In this document: positions 33,026 to 45,189 of the stretch, in pieces
Layout of the letters: the number at the start of each line of letters is the position of its first letter
Numbering within the stretch: the first letter of the stretch is position 1
DNA from: Eukaryota sp. TZLM1-RC
Taxonomy: Eukaryota; Metamonada: BaSk clade
Assembly (NCBI GenBank): GCA_040285825.1
Contig: JAUPSS010000004.1
Coordinates: forward strand, 6,827,658-6,891,657
Length of the DNA stretch: 64,000 nt
Reading direction: 5' to 3'
Translations under genes and position numbers: made by a program
Notes under the pieces: generated by a model
Databases searched by the model: none
Told to the model about the DNA's origin: nothing
What the model saw: the letters and a program-made list of their open reading frames with translations, nothing else

Positions 33026-35085
33026 GTGGAAGAGTCGAAGTTGAAACATGATGGCTGTGGTTTTCATTTGATACTGATATTTGCTACTGATGTATTATTT
33101 CGCCAAAATGAATCCAATGTTTGTATGTCATTGGATTTTAGTAATGCTTTCAATTCACTCAGTCGTCGCAGTATCCATGGTGCTCTATTGCAATATATGC
33201 CGGAATTAATGCCGTATTTTCAATCAACATATTGCACATATTCTAATTTACATTTTGGTAATAACATTTTGAGTTCATCAAGTGGTGTAAAGCAAGGAGA
33301 TCCGTTAGGACCTCTTTTGTTTTGTTTAGCCATTCATCCTATTTTACTGCAAATTCAAGAGATGTTTCCTTCGCTAAAAATGATTGCATATATGGATGAT
33401 GTTGTGCTTATTGGTGATTTAAATATTGTGAAACAAGCAACTGTATGTTTTAAAGAATTATTTACCAAAATTGGTCTCCGACTTAATTTACTTAAATGTG
33501 TTTTGTTATCGAATTCTTTAGTTTCCACAATAGTTGATGGTATTGAAATTCAAGCCAAATTATATTCAATTGATGTTATTCGTCATTTGGGTTCGTTTTT
33601 AAAAAATAATGGTGAAATTACCAAAAAATTGTTTGAAAAGTTGAACTCAATTTCTGACAAAATTGACCGAATGATGAATTTAGATATACAAAAACACATC
33701 AAATTTACCATTATAAGACTGTTTTAGTTCCAATTTTAATCATATATTTCGATCTACAAATCCTCTCGTCACTAGACCTTTGGCTCAGAAGTTTAATGAA
33801 TTGCGTGCAAAAGTTCTGTCTCAATTACTGGGATGTAAAATGTTCCAAATTCCAGATCATGCTTACCTTAGTCCACATTATAGCGGTTTAGGGTGGACGA
33901 AGGCTTCTATTCTTACCTCGTGTGCATTTGTTGGAGGATGCAGAAATGCAATCTTTGAGTTTTCTGAAAGATTTGCAGATTGGGAAGATTTATTGATGAC
34001 AACGCACAGTTCCACTGTTTTTGCATTAAATGAAGAAATTTCAAAAATTGATGTAGAAAAATGGGGTCGATGTTTTCCCCAATCATTCAATGGCAATATT
34101 CCAGAAAAAACTGTTTTAAATTTGAAGTACACTCTTCGAACATTACAGAAACGATTGATTGGAATGTATGAAAAAGATCTTTATAATAATATATGCAGCT
34201 CGGCTGTTTTAAATCAAGATCTTCACTCATTGTTATTGGAAAAGGGTGTTTGTGAAAACAAGTCATCAGATCTTCACTTTTGTAACCATTGTACCACGAA
34301 GATTTGGATTGTGTGCCACTAATGAAGCATTTGTAACAAAAATGAGATTATATTTGAATATCCCCATTAATCAATTATTTTCAAAAGAAAAATGTATTTG
34401 TTCAAATTCACCTCAACTCACTTTGCACCATGCTCTGAATTGTTCTAAATTGATAACTTATCGTTCTTCATTACATGATGCTGTTAGAGACACTGTTTTC
34501 AATATGGCACAAACTGCAAGAATATCTTGTATCAAAGAGCCCCTGCTGAAGGAACACTTTCTCTGAATAATTTTGGTTCTGATGATAGAAGTGATGTATA
34601 CTGTGATTGGATTGATAATTCTGAAGCTATTGTTGACTTTGTCTCATGTAATGTTGCAAATGATACTTTGGTTCACAGAAGAAAACTTAATCCTGTGGCT
34701 GCTCTGGATTTTAAAGCAAAAGAGAAACATAGAAAATATGATAAAGATATTGAAGAGTCTAATGTTGATAGAAATACACAGCTGGTTTTTATTGCTTTCC
34801 CATTTTCGATAAATGGAAGATTATCAGATGAAGCAGAAACTTTTTTGAATGACTTCCAAAAATTGGTGCAAGAAAAACCTATGAAAAGATTTGATATTTT
34901 TTTATGGCGTTCACGGATTCAATTTGCCATTATTAATAGATTACCACGGTTTTTCAATCGAATAAGAGAAGCTTTAGCTAGACAGCAAGCAGATCAAGAT
35001 TTTGTAGAGGAAATCTTGGTTCAATGATAGTCGTCCCATTAGTTATGAGTTAATTTAATTAAGTGTGCAAATTCAATAAATATTA
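33026..35085 (+). mobile_element. LINE family A, longest copy (reverse transcriptase to 3' end), frameshifted
   Basis: 33026-33727 encodes the reverse transcriptase core: motif A MSLDFSNAFNSL, the SSGVKQGDPLGPLLF motif and the catalytic IAYMDDVVLIG. After a break near 33727-33780 the thumb and C-terminal part follow (GLGWTKASILTSCAFVGGC), then zinc knuckle and endonuclease-like domain as in 1-867. Small deletions shift the frame near 34262-34275 and near 34553, so it cannot make the full protein. The start of the RT frame has no clear ATG and the 5' end is undefined. Ends with AATAAATATT at about 35080. Confidence 0.85.
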
Positions 35086-35129
35086 TTTGATACATTTCAT
35101 ACTTTCTTCAAACATCATTCAAACTTATT

Positions 35130-37040
35130 CCAACCTTCATTCTTGGTGTGATCGTCCACAGATGTTCTAGAATTCTCGAATAATTGGCCACCAATCTCAG
35201 TGAGCCCATTTCTCCTCTAGAACAATACGTAGCTTTAGAGCTAGTTTCTTTGTGGTATCTGGAACGTTTCTGGTCTTGTTCCATAGTAGTGCTCACTAAT
35301 TGCTTTCTCAAGCTGATTTAGTGATACAGAAATGTCTCTAGACCAAACTTGATTACATTCCGCACAACTGAACTAGGCGTTGTGAACTTTAACTTCACCA
35401 TCAACTTCTCGATAGATCTTTTGGTGTAGCATCTTGCAGCAGTTCACCGTTGCACATGTCATATATTCATCTCCGATCTTCACATAAGCAAATGAACATT
35501 GTAACAACTTGAGAAACGCTTTACGTGGTGTTTTCACTTTTTGACGTGATGTACAGGCACCTCCATTGCCAAACCACACCTTTACTTCTCGACCGTCTGC
35601 AAATTCTTTCACATTGTTGATAATTGTTGTTTTCTTATAATGAAGTCAAATGTGTTTCTCCTCAATGCTTTTCGAGCACTCAGATATAATTGCCAATTTA
35701 GCAATGATCGTCTTACGTTATTACCTTCATAGTCCTTATAGTCACCGATAGTTGATATTTCAAGCAGATAATGGTTCAATTTCTACACGTCATAAACATC
35801 TATTGATGAGTGGGTCAGTGAAGGGGAGTGATTGTTTTTCGTTGCTTTGGTGTCAAGAAGATATTGGATACGGTTGGCCCTGAACGTGTTCCATTGTTGG
35901 CACCACATAGATTTGAGTGGTTGGGGTCGATGGCCCAGAACACCATGTCCGTCTCATCATCAGGTGCCTGCCTCTCAGTAGCTTTTGGTTTCTGGCGAGG
36001 TCTATGCCGTTCAACCTTGGCTTGCAAGGTATGTTTTCTATTCCGAATGGTTTCGTAGTGATCAAGTTCCCCTCTGAATCTCTCATCAGTTAAGGCTTCT
36101 CCAGACAATCTCACTTGTGTTGCTTTTGGGTGGGGTTTGAAAGTTATACGGACACTATCACCATTAAAAGACATGGTATAGTCATTAGCTCTTGTTTTAA
36201 AAAATAAATAAGGGTTTTTCATTATTGTTTGTGATGTGTTTTTGGAGATAAAATAGTTGAGAACCCATGTGGAAACGGGAACAAAAGCAGGCTTCAAACT
36301 AGCGATAGGGGTGAGTTTCTGTCTTCTGAAGGTATGTGGAAAGGCTTGCTCCAGGTGGTTTTAGATTGTTGATCCGCAACCAAAAAAGTAAATACTATTG
36401 CCTTGATTAAGAGTCACTTTTTGGGAAGAAAGAAGAGTGTTGTACCTTTGCGGATCACCAACCAAGAAGTTAAATAGAGTGACAGCCATTGTATGGTGTG
36501 TGTTGAACCAAGAAAGAAGAGGTTCCCGAAAGTTCGTGTTGTTGTTAAGTACAGAGCTTGCGTAAGTGGCTGGTGCAGGGCAGTTATGACCGACTGCATA
36601 CGAGCAAAAGAAGTTGAGCTTCCAAGACACAAGACCATCAGCAAGAAGCTGCTGGTAGTTGCCTTGCAGCTGGCGGCACCTTGCAACCACTAGTTGTTGT
36701 AGAGGCCTACTAGTGAGCAGTGCATGATTACGACCTGTTCTTGACAAGAACAAGACAGCAAACGGCCATGATGTAGAGATTCGCTTGAGCTTTTCATACA
36801 CATGGGCTTTGCCAGTCTGTTGAATGGATGTCTGACTTTTGGCTTAGAGACCGCCACAAAGTCACGACACTGGATCCAGAATTGATGCTGAGTCAGGAAA
36901 TGACTGTCTTCAGAGAAGCGCACAGCAAAAACTATGGCCAGCAAGCTGCCCAGGTGAGCCATGGTGGTCACCTTGGAGCTGTCCATCAATATAATCACAC
37001 ACTGGCCGCTCAAAAAACTGATGAAGGGAGCAGGCAAGTG
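35130..37040 (-). pseudogene. Fanzor lineage C, copy 1 (broken)
   Basis: Minus-strand blocks in order: N-terminal region in two frames (37037-36690, then 36801-36361), a TAA near 36361, then in the same frame RRQKLTPIASLKPAFVPVSTW and the RuvC-I block FWAIDPNHSNLCGANNG (Asp at 35926-35928); after further stops VKVWFGNGG, the alternative glutamate in GDEYMTCATVNCC, and in another frame CAECNQVWSRDISVSLNQ followed by YYGTRPETFQIPQ and a stop (35200s). All three catalytic acidic positions remain, but several stops and frameshifts separate them. It is only distantly similar to lineages A and B. Its 3' end meets the 3' end of the LINE at 35.09 kb. Confidence 0.7.
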
Positions 37041-37844
37041 TAAGTTTACAACATGTAGTTTACATGTGTTTACATGACAGCATGGACCTTACTGAAAACG
37101 GAAGGTGTACAGACAATCAGAAATGATTGATTTTTCAGTTTCAGTTACTTTTAAAATTTGGTTTATTTTCAACTTCTTACATGCACAAAACAATAAAACA
37201 TGGACAAACTGATAAGCAGACACATTTGGTATAGATACTGGACCTGCTTTAAGCATTTTCTTTCCTAAAAATAGTAAACAAATGTGAAATTTGATGAAGT
37301 TGTTGTTAGTCAAAGCAGTTGTAAGTTTAATCAATGGTGTTTGTAGATTCAATAAATTCGTAACCTTTCAGAATTTAATTCCTTTATGCAGTACAAACAT
37401 GTTATTAAGGGAAGTCACAACACCCATTTCTTCCATCCCATTTCTTTCCCTCTTTGACGAAGAACCTTTCGCTCCTCGTTCAACTATATCTGAGTTCGCC
37501 AGTGATCTTGGTGGAACTGTTGGCTTTTCTATTATAGAGAATATAGGTTTCGTTCAGTGCGCTCACACATTGACTATAAAACATTGGATCCCATAAAATA
37601 GACTAACAAAAGACATTCTGTAAAGGCACTACTGGCTATTCTTGAGTCTAAACTCGAGTCTATTACAGATCATCCATCCCAAGGTGCACCAATAACTTCT
37701 GATGTGCCACCCTCTTCAGCAGCACCCCCTGTTTGTCCTCCCTCTGGTGCTCACCCACCTCCACCTTCACTTCCTCTTCCTCAGTAAGAAACTTGTAGAA
37801 CTATAATATATTAAGCAGCGAATATAAATAAAAAATCAAATAGA
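37041..37844 (+). other. Unassigned interval, possible decayed gene
   Basis: Plus-strand frames at about 37291-37596 and 37612-37785 (separated by a TAG) read SIPFLSLFDEEPFAPRSTIS, then KALLAILESKLESITD and a proline-rich end (PPSGAHPPPPSLPLPQ). This could be one broken gene or a gene with an unseen intron. I do not recognise it. Confidence 0.25.
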
Positions 37845-38120
37845 CAACTAAGGCTCCACATAATCATCTGCCTCTGCAACATCGAAAGAGTTAATTACTA
37901 AATATGTTGCAAATGGACCAAAATAAGAAACTGAATCAGAAATATATTTCAACATTCCCTTATAAATTGCAAAAACAATACTGTTTTGCCAGTAAGCACG
38001 ATTGAAAATTCATCCAGCCCTTTTCTTTACAACTTCTTTTCTTCCAACTTTCTTTTTTTTCAGTACTTTGAAATCCTTAAGGAAAGCCAAAAGCATCCTT
38101 ACCTAAAGAACTGAGTAAAG
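37845..38120 (-). mobile_element. LINE relic, third related family
   Basis: The minus strand reads LLAFLKDFKVLKKKKVGRK, then FNRAYWQNSIVFAIYKGMLK and a tail ending DDYVEP, parallel to FLDDFEMIVKRRTGRNFNRL FWQNRIVFSIFKGMLK of family B but well diverged. Only the last 85 or so codons survive. Confidence 0.65.
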
Positions 38121-39056
38121 AAGAAATAATAAATAGATTAGATGAATTAGAAGTGTTATTCAATTAGTGAAGGTAGTATTATAGGTGATTTAAATTGGAA
38201 CTAAATGTACTAATACTCACCAGATAACTAATAGTTCCAAAATAAAATATTTTCGATTCATCTTGTATTATAGTGTTCGTGCAAGTGTTGGTAAAAAGAA
38301 TAGTGTTGGTGAAAGCGGATTTTATAATTATGTGTACAAAACGAAAACCACAAGTGAAGTTGTCACCAAAACACCATCCGATTATGCCAAACTCTTTTGA
38401 TCTTCTTATCAACAGCAGCAACCTTGAGACACTGAGGTGCCACGCCTCAGAAGATACGATACATTTTACTATATTTTATGAATATTATTCTATTTTAAGA
38501 TACAATAGATCTTTAGATAAAGACCACCTCTGCAAGGACTCACAAAACATGCCAAATTTTTTGTACCTGAACGAGCTTCAGGACCCTCAAGCCAGTTATA
38601 TTTAAGGGTAAAGCTATTGACTTCATTACTTATTAATATAATCAGAATATATACTTTAATCACCCAAATACAAGTCAACGAAATTTAAATACAACCCGCA
38701 TAATTTCAGAAATTGCATTTGGGTCTGGTTTGTATTTGGGTGATTACAGTAATATTTTATTTACTTGATTTTCTACTAATTATGTTTCGTTTATACAGGT
38801 GGAAGACAAGTAAACACATGTTTCTATTTTTGGTGAAACTAACATCAACAGCTGAAGTTCTGGGCCAATTGAGTTTTTGATTGAGCTGAGCAATAAATTG
38901 TGCCATTTACATAGTTCAACTCCGTGGAAGATCTGGTGTTGAGACTATATTCATGGTTAGAACTTTTTAAGGACATTCATTATACTATTTATAGTGACAT
39001 TGATGTGATCTGTGCCACCACAATAAATTTCCTGGTTCTTCACACAACTAAATCTC
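38121..39056. other. Intergenic interval with a hairpin
   Basis: No protein I recognise. It contains the inverted repeat at 38657-38746 and the upstream region of the coiled-coil gene. Confidence 0.4.
38657..38746. repeat. 17-bp perfect inverted repeat with 56-base loop
   Basis: TAATCACCCAAATACAA (38657-38673) is exactly complementary in reverse to TTGTATTTGGGTGATTA (38730-38746). The size would fit a MITE-like fold-back sequence or a transcript hairpin; ATTTGGGT also recurs inside the loop at about 38717-38724. Confidence 0.75.
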
Positions 39057-40658
39057 ATGCATCATGCTACTGAGTCTTATAATCAAGTTGTTTCGCGTCT
39101 TACTCGTGAGGTCAATTTCCTTCACAGTGCAGCTTCTGAAGATGCCGCTACCTTCAGACGTTCTCTGCACGCAAAAGACGAACAGATTCAACAACTCCAG
39201 TCACAAATACAAAACTTAAAGCTTCAAAACCTACAACTCAACGAAAAGCAGCAAGTACTTGAACGGGATTACGATCGCCTCCGTCTTCGCCTAGAAACTC
39301 AACCCGATCTCTCTCCTCAAACACATAGGTCTGTCTCCAAACCCAGCAACGAGTCCAAACTGAAAGCGAAGATCACGCACCTTGAAGACCAACTCTCGAT
39401 ATTCTCTCAAAAGCTCTCAGAGTCAGATGAGGCAGCAAAAGTAAGTGCTGCAGAAGCGGAGAGATCTGTTCAAGAATTACAAAGGTTTGCGAAAAACATT
39501 ATCCAGTTGAGGGATGAGTTGAATACAAAGGATGTAGAGTATCGTGAGCAAGTTGAATATTTGAAAGGTGAGCTCAGGAAAAAATCAAACGATGATTTAA
39601 TTAAAACCTTGAATTTGGAAATTTCTGTTTTAAAGGAAGAATTAACTCGAAAAGAATTAGATTTTAAAAGAACAATTGCTGATTTAAAACAACAATATGA
39701 AGAAACAATTCAGAACAAATCTCGTGAAGTGGAGAAATTGCAAGAATTACCACACTTGTTGGAAGAAAAAACCAATAAATACAGTCAATTGAGTCATGAT
39801 TTGAAAAATTCAAATGAAAAATGTTTTCTTTTGGAGCAACAATTAAGTGAATTAAGAAATGAGAAATTAAATCTTGAAAAAGAACTCACGTCAGCTAATA
39901 AATTCCATCAAGAAAGACTTCAAAAACAAGAAATTCAATTCAGTGAAGAAAAGAAGAAATTGGAAAAGGAAATTGAATTGTTGAAAGAAAAAGAATTTTC
40001 ACTGAAACAAAATCAAGAAAATTTAATTTCTACAGCAGTGAAATCTTTAGATCAAGAAAAAGACAGTATTCTATCGGAATTAGATCAAAAAACAGAAGAA
40101 GTCTATGCAATTCAACAACAAAAACGTGATCTTGAATGTCAAATATCAAAACTTTCTGATTCCTTAAATGATTGTCATTTGGAGCTCGATGCTTATCGCC
40201 GACAGGGAGAATCAATAAGAAAAGAACTTTTGGATAGTCAATCTATTCAAATTCAAGTTGAGAAAAAAGCCGAGCAATTTCGTAATGAGGTTGAATTAAT
40301 CAAAGTGGAATTAAATAATTCTAGGACGGAAAATAATGATCTTCAAGAAGAAATTCAACGTTTAATTCTAGAAGGTGACGAATTAGCTGATATTAGAGAT
40401 GCATTAACTAATGATCTACAGCAGTGTATGATGCTCTTAAATAATGCTAATGCTGAAATCAAGGAATTAGAAGAAGAAAGAAATCAGTTTGGAAGTGCTA
40501 TCACTATGTCTGGTTCCAGAGCTGCTCAATTAGAGAAAGAGATGGAACAATTAAGGAGGGAATATGAGTTGAAATTGAGTGATCTTCAACAGCAACATGA
40601 TGAACTGTCGAATGCATACTCAGAGTTGGAGTTGGAGTTGTCGAGATTTCAAAGTTGA
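39057..40658 (+). CDS. Long coiled-coil protein
   Basis: 533 residues, intronless. Nearly the whole protein from about residue 20 to 530 has leucine/glutamate/lysine/glutamine heptads typical of a two-stranded coiled coil, with a small Pro/Ser-rich break near residues 82-100 (DLSPQTHRSVSKPSNESK). No catalytic domain, membrane span or end motif is seen. Such proteins act in the cytoskeleton, centrosome/basal body or as golgins; sequence alone does not choose. The ATG at 39057 is the first in frame. Codon use shifts from C-rich third positions in the first 130 codons to AT-rich after that. Confidence 0.8.
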   Translation: MHHATESYNQVVSRLTREVNFLHSAASEDAATFRRSLHAKDEQIQQLQSQIQNLKLQNLQLNEKQQVLERDYDRLRLRLETQPDLSPQTHRSVSKPSNESKLKAKITHLEDQLSIFSQKLSESDEAAKVSAAEAERSVQELQRFAKNIIQLRDELNTKDVEYREQVEYLKGELRKKSNDDLIKTLNLEISVLKEELTRKELDFKRTIADLKQQYEETIQNKSREVEKLQELPHLLEEKTNKYSQLSHDLKNSNEKCFLLEQQLSELRNEKLNLEKELTSANKFHQERLQKQEIQFSEEKKKLEKEIELLKEKEFSLKQNQENLISTAVKSLDQEKDSILSELDQKTEEVYAIQQQKRDLECQISKLSDSLNDCHLELDAYRRQGESIRKELLDSQSIQIQVEKKAEQFRNEVELIKVELNNSRTENNDLQEEIQRLILEGDELADIRDALTNDLQQCMMLLNNANAEIKELEEERNQFGSAITMSGSRAAQLEKEMEQLRREYELKLSDLQQQHDELSNAYSELELELSRFQS

Positions 40659-43615
40659 TACTTTGAAATTTTTGTTTTTATTTAATTTATTTCTTGCTGT
40701 GGATTTTTACACGTTTTTCTTTTACAATTTGGTGTAAGGTTTTTGTACAATAGTTTCATTTTCAAAAAGTTCATTTATTATTGTTTTGTTTTAATCATTA
40801 CATAAATTAATTTATTTGAATGTTGTCCATCAACAATTATAGAGAAGTTATTCTGCACAAACCGTAGCATCAAATCCTTTTTAAAATGCATAGTTTCGAG
40901 TACTGACTTTGTCCTATATCAGCAATCTCTAGCAGGTGGTGAGAAGCACAATGTTGTCGGAGCAAAGCCAGTGTTTTTTGATGAAAAATTGTCATTAGTG
41001 ACTTTCTTCAAAAGCAGAAAGCAAACAAGATTAACGATTTTGTTGATGGAGTGCCTCCCTTAGAGTAGCACGAAATGTTCTACAGATGTTGCAAATCAGC
41101 CACAAGTGTTTGTCTTGCTGAAACCAGATATTCCCAAAAGGTAATTAGTTCAAATAATCACATTACTTTTTGGTGCGTTTGAAGACAGGTATTGAACTGC
41201 TGAACATTGTGTGTGAAAGACATTGCTTCAACATTTGCATTAACGTATTTCAAGGTGTGAATATTATTGGATACTGCATCACCTTAAAAATGTGACCACA
41301 TCATCAATTTGAGTTTTGTCGTGTTCCATATTTTGTTGGCTATTCAAAATACTACGGCTGACTGTGATGTGCTTCCATTTAAAAATAAGATAAGATCTGA
41401 GTCATTTGAAAAATTTTCTCTCTTATTTTTTTTCAAAAATAACCAACTTTATTGTTTAAACAACATTTCTTGTCATCGTACTGTTGTTAATGGTTGTCTA
41501 ATTGTTCATTGATAAAATTGAACGAAACATTCGGTCTCAACTATTCCCCTCCCCCAGTGACTGGCTCACTTCAATGAATCATTAAATCACTTCTTTTGTG
41601 CTTTAAGAAACTCACCAAAAAATATGCCAGCACTCATCAGTGTTTCAACTGTGATTTTAGCGTTTTGAGTTACCAAAATTCCCACTGTCTCTGCATTTTG
41701 GTTTGTGTCACCACACATTGGTGATGAGCTATTTTTCGCCTTTTGCATACAATTACCTCCAAACTATGACTGATTGTGTGTGGTGAGATAGTGAATAGGT
41801 CTGTGGCCTTTTGAACTTCTTGATGATATTTCATGTATTTCAAAAAATTTCACAAGTGATATTTTTTTCATTGTCAAATGTGTAAAATTTATATTGTATC
41901 GGTCAATTCTAAAAATAGTGTCCGTAATTTTTGTTATGAAGTGTTCAAGATGAGCAGATTTTATGCCAACATAACCTGTACTTTACCATAGTTCACTGCA
42001 AAACGACAACAACATGACAAGTGACGAAGTGACCTTAATTGGCCTTCAACTGATTACTAAGAATTAGTATTGAACCTCATCACTGTTTTTCCTGTAACAA
42101 ATCATGTACATGTGATTTACTGTAATGACATTTCAATAGGGGTGTAAATGGTGTTTCTTAATTGGTTTTTTAAATTGGTTTTAGTTTGGCTTCAATGTTT
42201 CTATTAGTTGGTTTGGTGTGGTTTTCATTTAAGGCGAAACCAAAATTAAACTGTTAAATCCAAAACAATAAAAGAATTTTTTGTTAATTAATTTAGATGC
42301 CGAAAATCAGAATGCGGTGTATCAATTGTCTTCCTATAAATGCAGAATTTTTTATCAACTTCTTCTCCTTGCACAATTATCATCAAAACCAAAATGTCGT
42401 CGAGGTTGTTGACGAAATTGTTTCTCCTACACATGTTTTGCGCCCATTGTGAACATTGTTCCAATAATATACTTAGTTACAACACAGTATACAGTATACA
42501 GTATGGGAATAAATATGTGCATGAAACAGTCGATTTTAGAAAGGCACGATCAGGTGAACTCACAGTGATGGTTTTGTAGTAATCATTATTGAAGATAATT
42601 TCTTTCAGAAATTTTCATTTGCCAGAGTGCCAATTGGGCTTGCAAAACTGAGTAATTTTTGTCAAAAAACGACGTTTAAAAGTTTTGGTTTTGGAAAAAA
42701 GTGGAGCAATTTAAACCCCTCAGATTTTAATACTTTTCAAAATTCTGAAAAGGTTAAAGAGAGGTTTATGAGTTAATATTTAATTTTGTATATAAGCATA
42801 AATAATTCAAGAGTAATCATACCATTATCTATTCTGAATGGAACTTTTAAAAACACTATTGTTTATCACAATTATGTCAGGAATTTGGAACAACTTATGT
42901 TAAAACTTTGCTGAAGTAATAGGCTTATATACAAACTCCAAAAGCTTGGTTCAATATGTAGACGACTTTCTGAGAAAACGCTGTGAAACAAAGTGCATTA
43001 TTCACCTATTCGGAGGATAAAAATTTTGTAAAGTGTTTGTAATTTACCAAATTTTCCTATGTGCGCTGCAGTGAAAACCAACTTAAAAGCTTCTCCAATT
43101 CTGTTGAACCACAGTAATGGGAAACATTAGTGATGAAAGTTATGAATATGATGATTTAAATATACATAGGTCTTGAAATAGGGACTGGTGATTTGATCTA
43201 TAACATTTAAGTTAATAGCTTCTGGAAAAAGTCGTCCCTATAAAATGGTATTCAACATCATTGTGTTGATCGAACAGTGTAAGATAATCAAATTCGGCTC
43301 TGAGCTATTTTCATCAAAAGACAACACAAAGATTTACTGCATGTTGAAGCAACTTTGGGAGTTGAATGCAATGTTTGATTAGATTACCATTTTTAAATGC
43401 ATTTTTTCAGCAAACATTCCCAGAAAGTCCACTGTGGTAAATCAAAGCAAACAAGAGCTTGTTTGTAAGTTCGAGTCCTTTATATACACAAAAAAATGTG
43501 TTTCAATAAACATGATTAAGAATACTTTACATTTTACACTAACTGATTATTGATGAAACAAGTGAACAAACCAATAAAATTATTGTAATGCTATGATTGC
43601 TAGCTTTATGCTTAT
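40659..43615. other. Three-kilobase interval with no recognised gene
   Basis: AT-rich, with only short frames (for example 41309-41512 and 42340-42579) that resemble nothing I know. Several stretches look like decayed transposon sequence but I cannot name a family. Confidence 0.4.
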
Positions 43616-43933
43616 ATGTCAGCTAAATTGTATTGGCAATTCGATAATTGTCAATTATTGAACCCGCAAAGTAACAGAAAAGATCTCGACTTACGAATTA
43701 AACCGAAAGCGAAAAATACAAACATCATTACTGAATATGATATTCTTATTGAAACTGTTAGCAGGAGAACCTTTTCAGCAGGAAAAAAGCTGTTACAACA
43801 TTTTAAGAGATCAGGTATCAGTCGGTATATAAACCTGAACTTTATCACCCAAACAAGTGTTGAGGTGAAACGTTTGCTTTCATTGGCAAAAAGTGTGTTG
43901 GGAACAAACTCAATGTCGTGGACTGACCGATGA
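43616..43933 (+). CDS. Hypothetical short open frame
   Basis: An ATG-initiated frame of 105 codons, strongly basic. I do not recognise it. It ends 50 bases from a gypsy relic on the other strand and could be a fragment of a mobile element rather than a gene. Confidence 0.25.
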   Translation: MSAKLYWQFDNCQLLNPQSNRKDLDLRIKPKAKNTNIITEYDILIETVSRRTFSAGKKLLQHFKRSGISRYINLNFITQTSVEVKRLLSLAKSVLGTNSMSWTDR

Positions 43934-43984
43934 AAATCTTACACTCATGATCTGGATGGATTAGAAGACATCTTTACCTAAAAG

Positions 43985-44720
43985 CAAAGTAATTTATTAC
44001 AAAAGTAAAATGGTTCCCTTCGACTTGAGCGCTAGAACGCAGTTGTACATTAAACTAGAATAAACTACAATAATATAAACTAATCTAAAACTAATATAAA
44101 TAATATAGATAGCCAATGCTATCACTGCTCTTTCTCTTTTTCGAGCGTCGAGGCCTCAAAACAACGGGAGGAATCGTATTGCTGGAATTACGATTTGCAC
44201 GACGTTTTCGTGTGGAGAACGAGGAGCGAGAATTAGATAATGACTTGGCAAAAGCTTTAGGCAGCAGTGTTATTAGCAGTGGAAATCAGCTCAGTGGTGA
44301 TGTGATTACCACTGGTTAGGGTTAGGTAACTTACCAGGCCATTGGTCTTGGCAATAATCACCATCCTGACTGCGTACCTTCTGAATAACATGCTCTTCAG
44401 CATCACCAGCAGCAACCCAGGAGTGTAATTCATCATAAGAAGGGGAGGCTAGAATGCCAAGGCTAAAGGTCATGGCACCTGGCCTTGACCAAGCACCTTA
44501 ATGTTGGTTGTGGAGGTAGATGGGGTGTCAACTATTAGGAATGACCCTTTGCAATTACCATGCAGCTTTGCAGCGGTTGATGAAGCACGCTTGATCATTT
44601 GACCTGGAGAGAAAAGGTTTGCTTCAAGAGGATTCTTGTACATTAAACTAGAATAAACTATAATAATATAAGCTAATCTAAAACTAATGTAAATAATAAA
44701 GCTAGCCAATGCAAACAGCA
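43985..44720 (-). mobile_element. Ty3/gypsy relic, C-terminal end
   Basis: The minus strand reads AAKLHGNCKGSFLIVD, then WVAAGDAEEHVIQKV and an arginine/serine-rich tail, matching the end of the gypsy polyprotein (KSLLLKNL...IAAGDMEESVIVK) with frameshifts. It is followed by the 3' UTR repeat shared with 14270-14400. A 76-77 base direct repeat (44043-44119 and 44636-44711, beginning TTGTACATTAAACTAGAATA) brackets it. Confidence 0.7.
44043..44119 (-). repeat. Direct repeat bracketing the gypsy relic
   Basis: Near-identical to 44636-44711; both run from TTGTACATTAAAC to TAGCCAATGC. They could be short LTRs of a deleted element or a duplicated UTR. Confidence 0.6.
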
Positions 44721-45189
44721 CTGGAATTGTTTCTGAGATGTATTTGGGTTTAATGTGACATCAGCAAGTTTCGTACTATTTTCAGCCCACAATGGAATGA
44801 AGAGGATGTGAATTTATGAATAGTATTAGGGGATGTATTATGGGTTATTTTTCTATTTCTAAATTACATTATCTTGATCTTGTTTAAAGCAACCAATATT
44901 GCCACTCAATTGCCAATAATTGCAATTTGAAATGGATGTGAAAATTAAATACCAATTAAATACCAATCCAATATTTCCTTTGCATAAATTGTGCTCAATA
45001 CAACTTAATAACATATAATTTGATTGTTGCAATTTATTGATTCAATAATACAAAAAATTCAACATGGTGTGATGTTTATCGCATAGAATTTGATATAAAC
45101 AACGATGGATGAGTACATTGAAAACTCTCAAATAAGACAAGACAATAACTAATGAACTTGTTGCAACTAAAAATAAAGACAATATAGGT
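44721..45189. other. Intergenic, no recognised gene
   Basis: Very AT-rich interval downstream of the uL2 stop. Nothing recognised. Confidence 0.5.
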
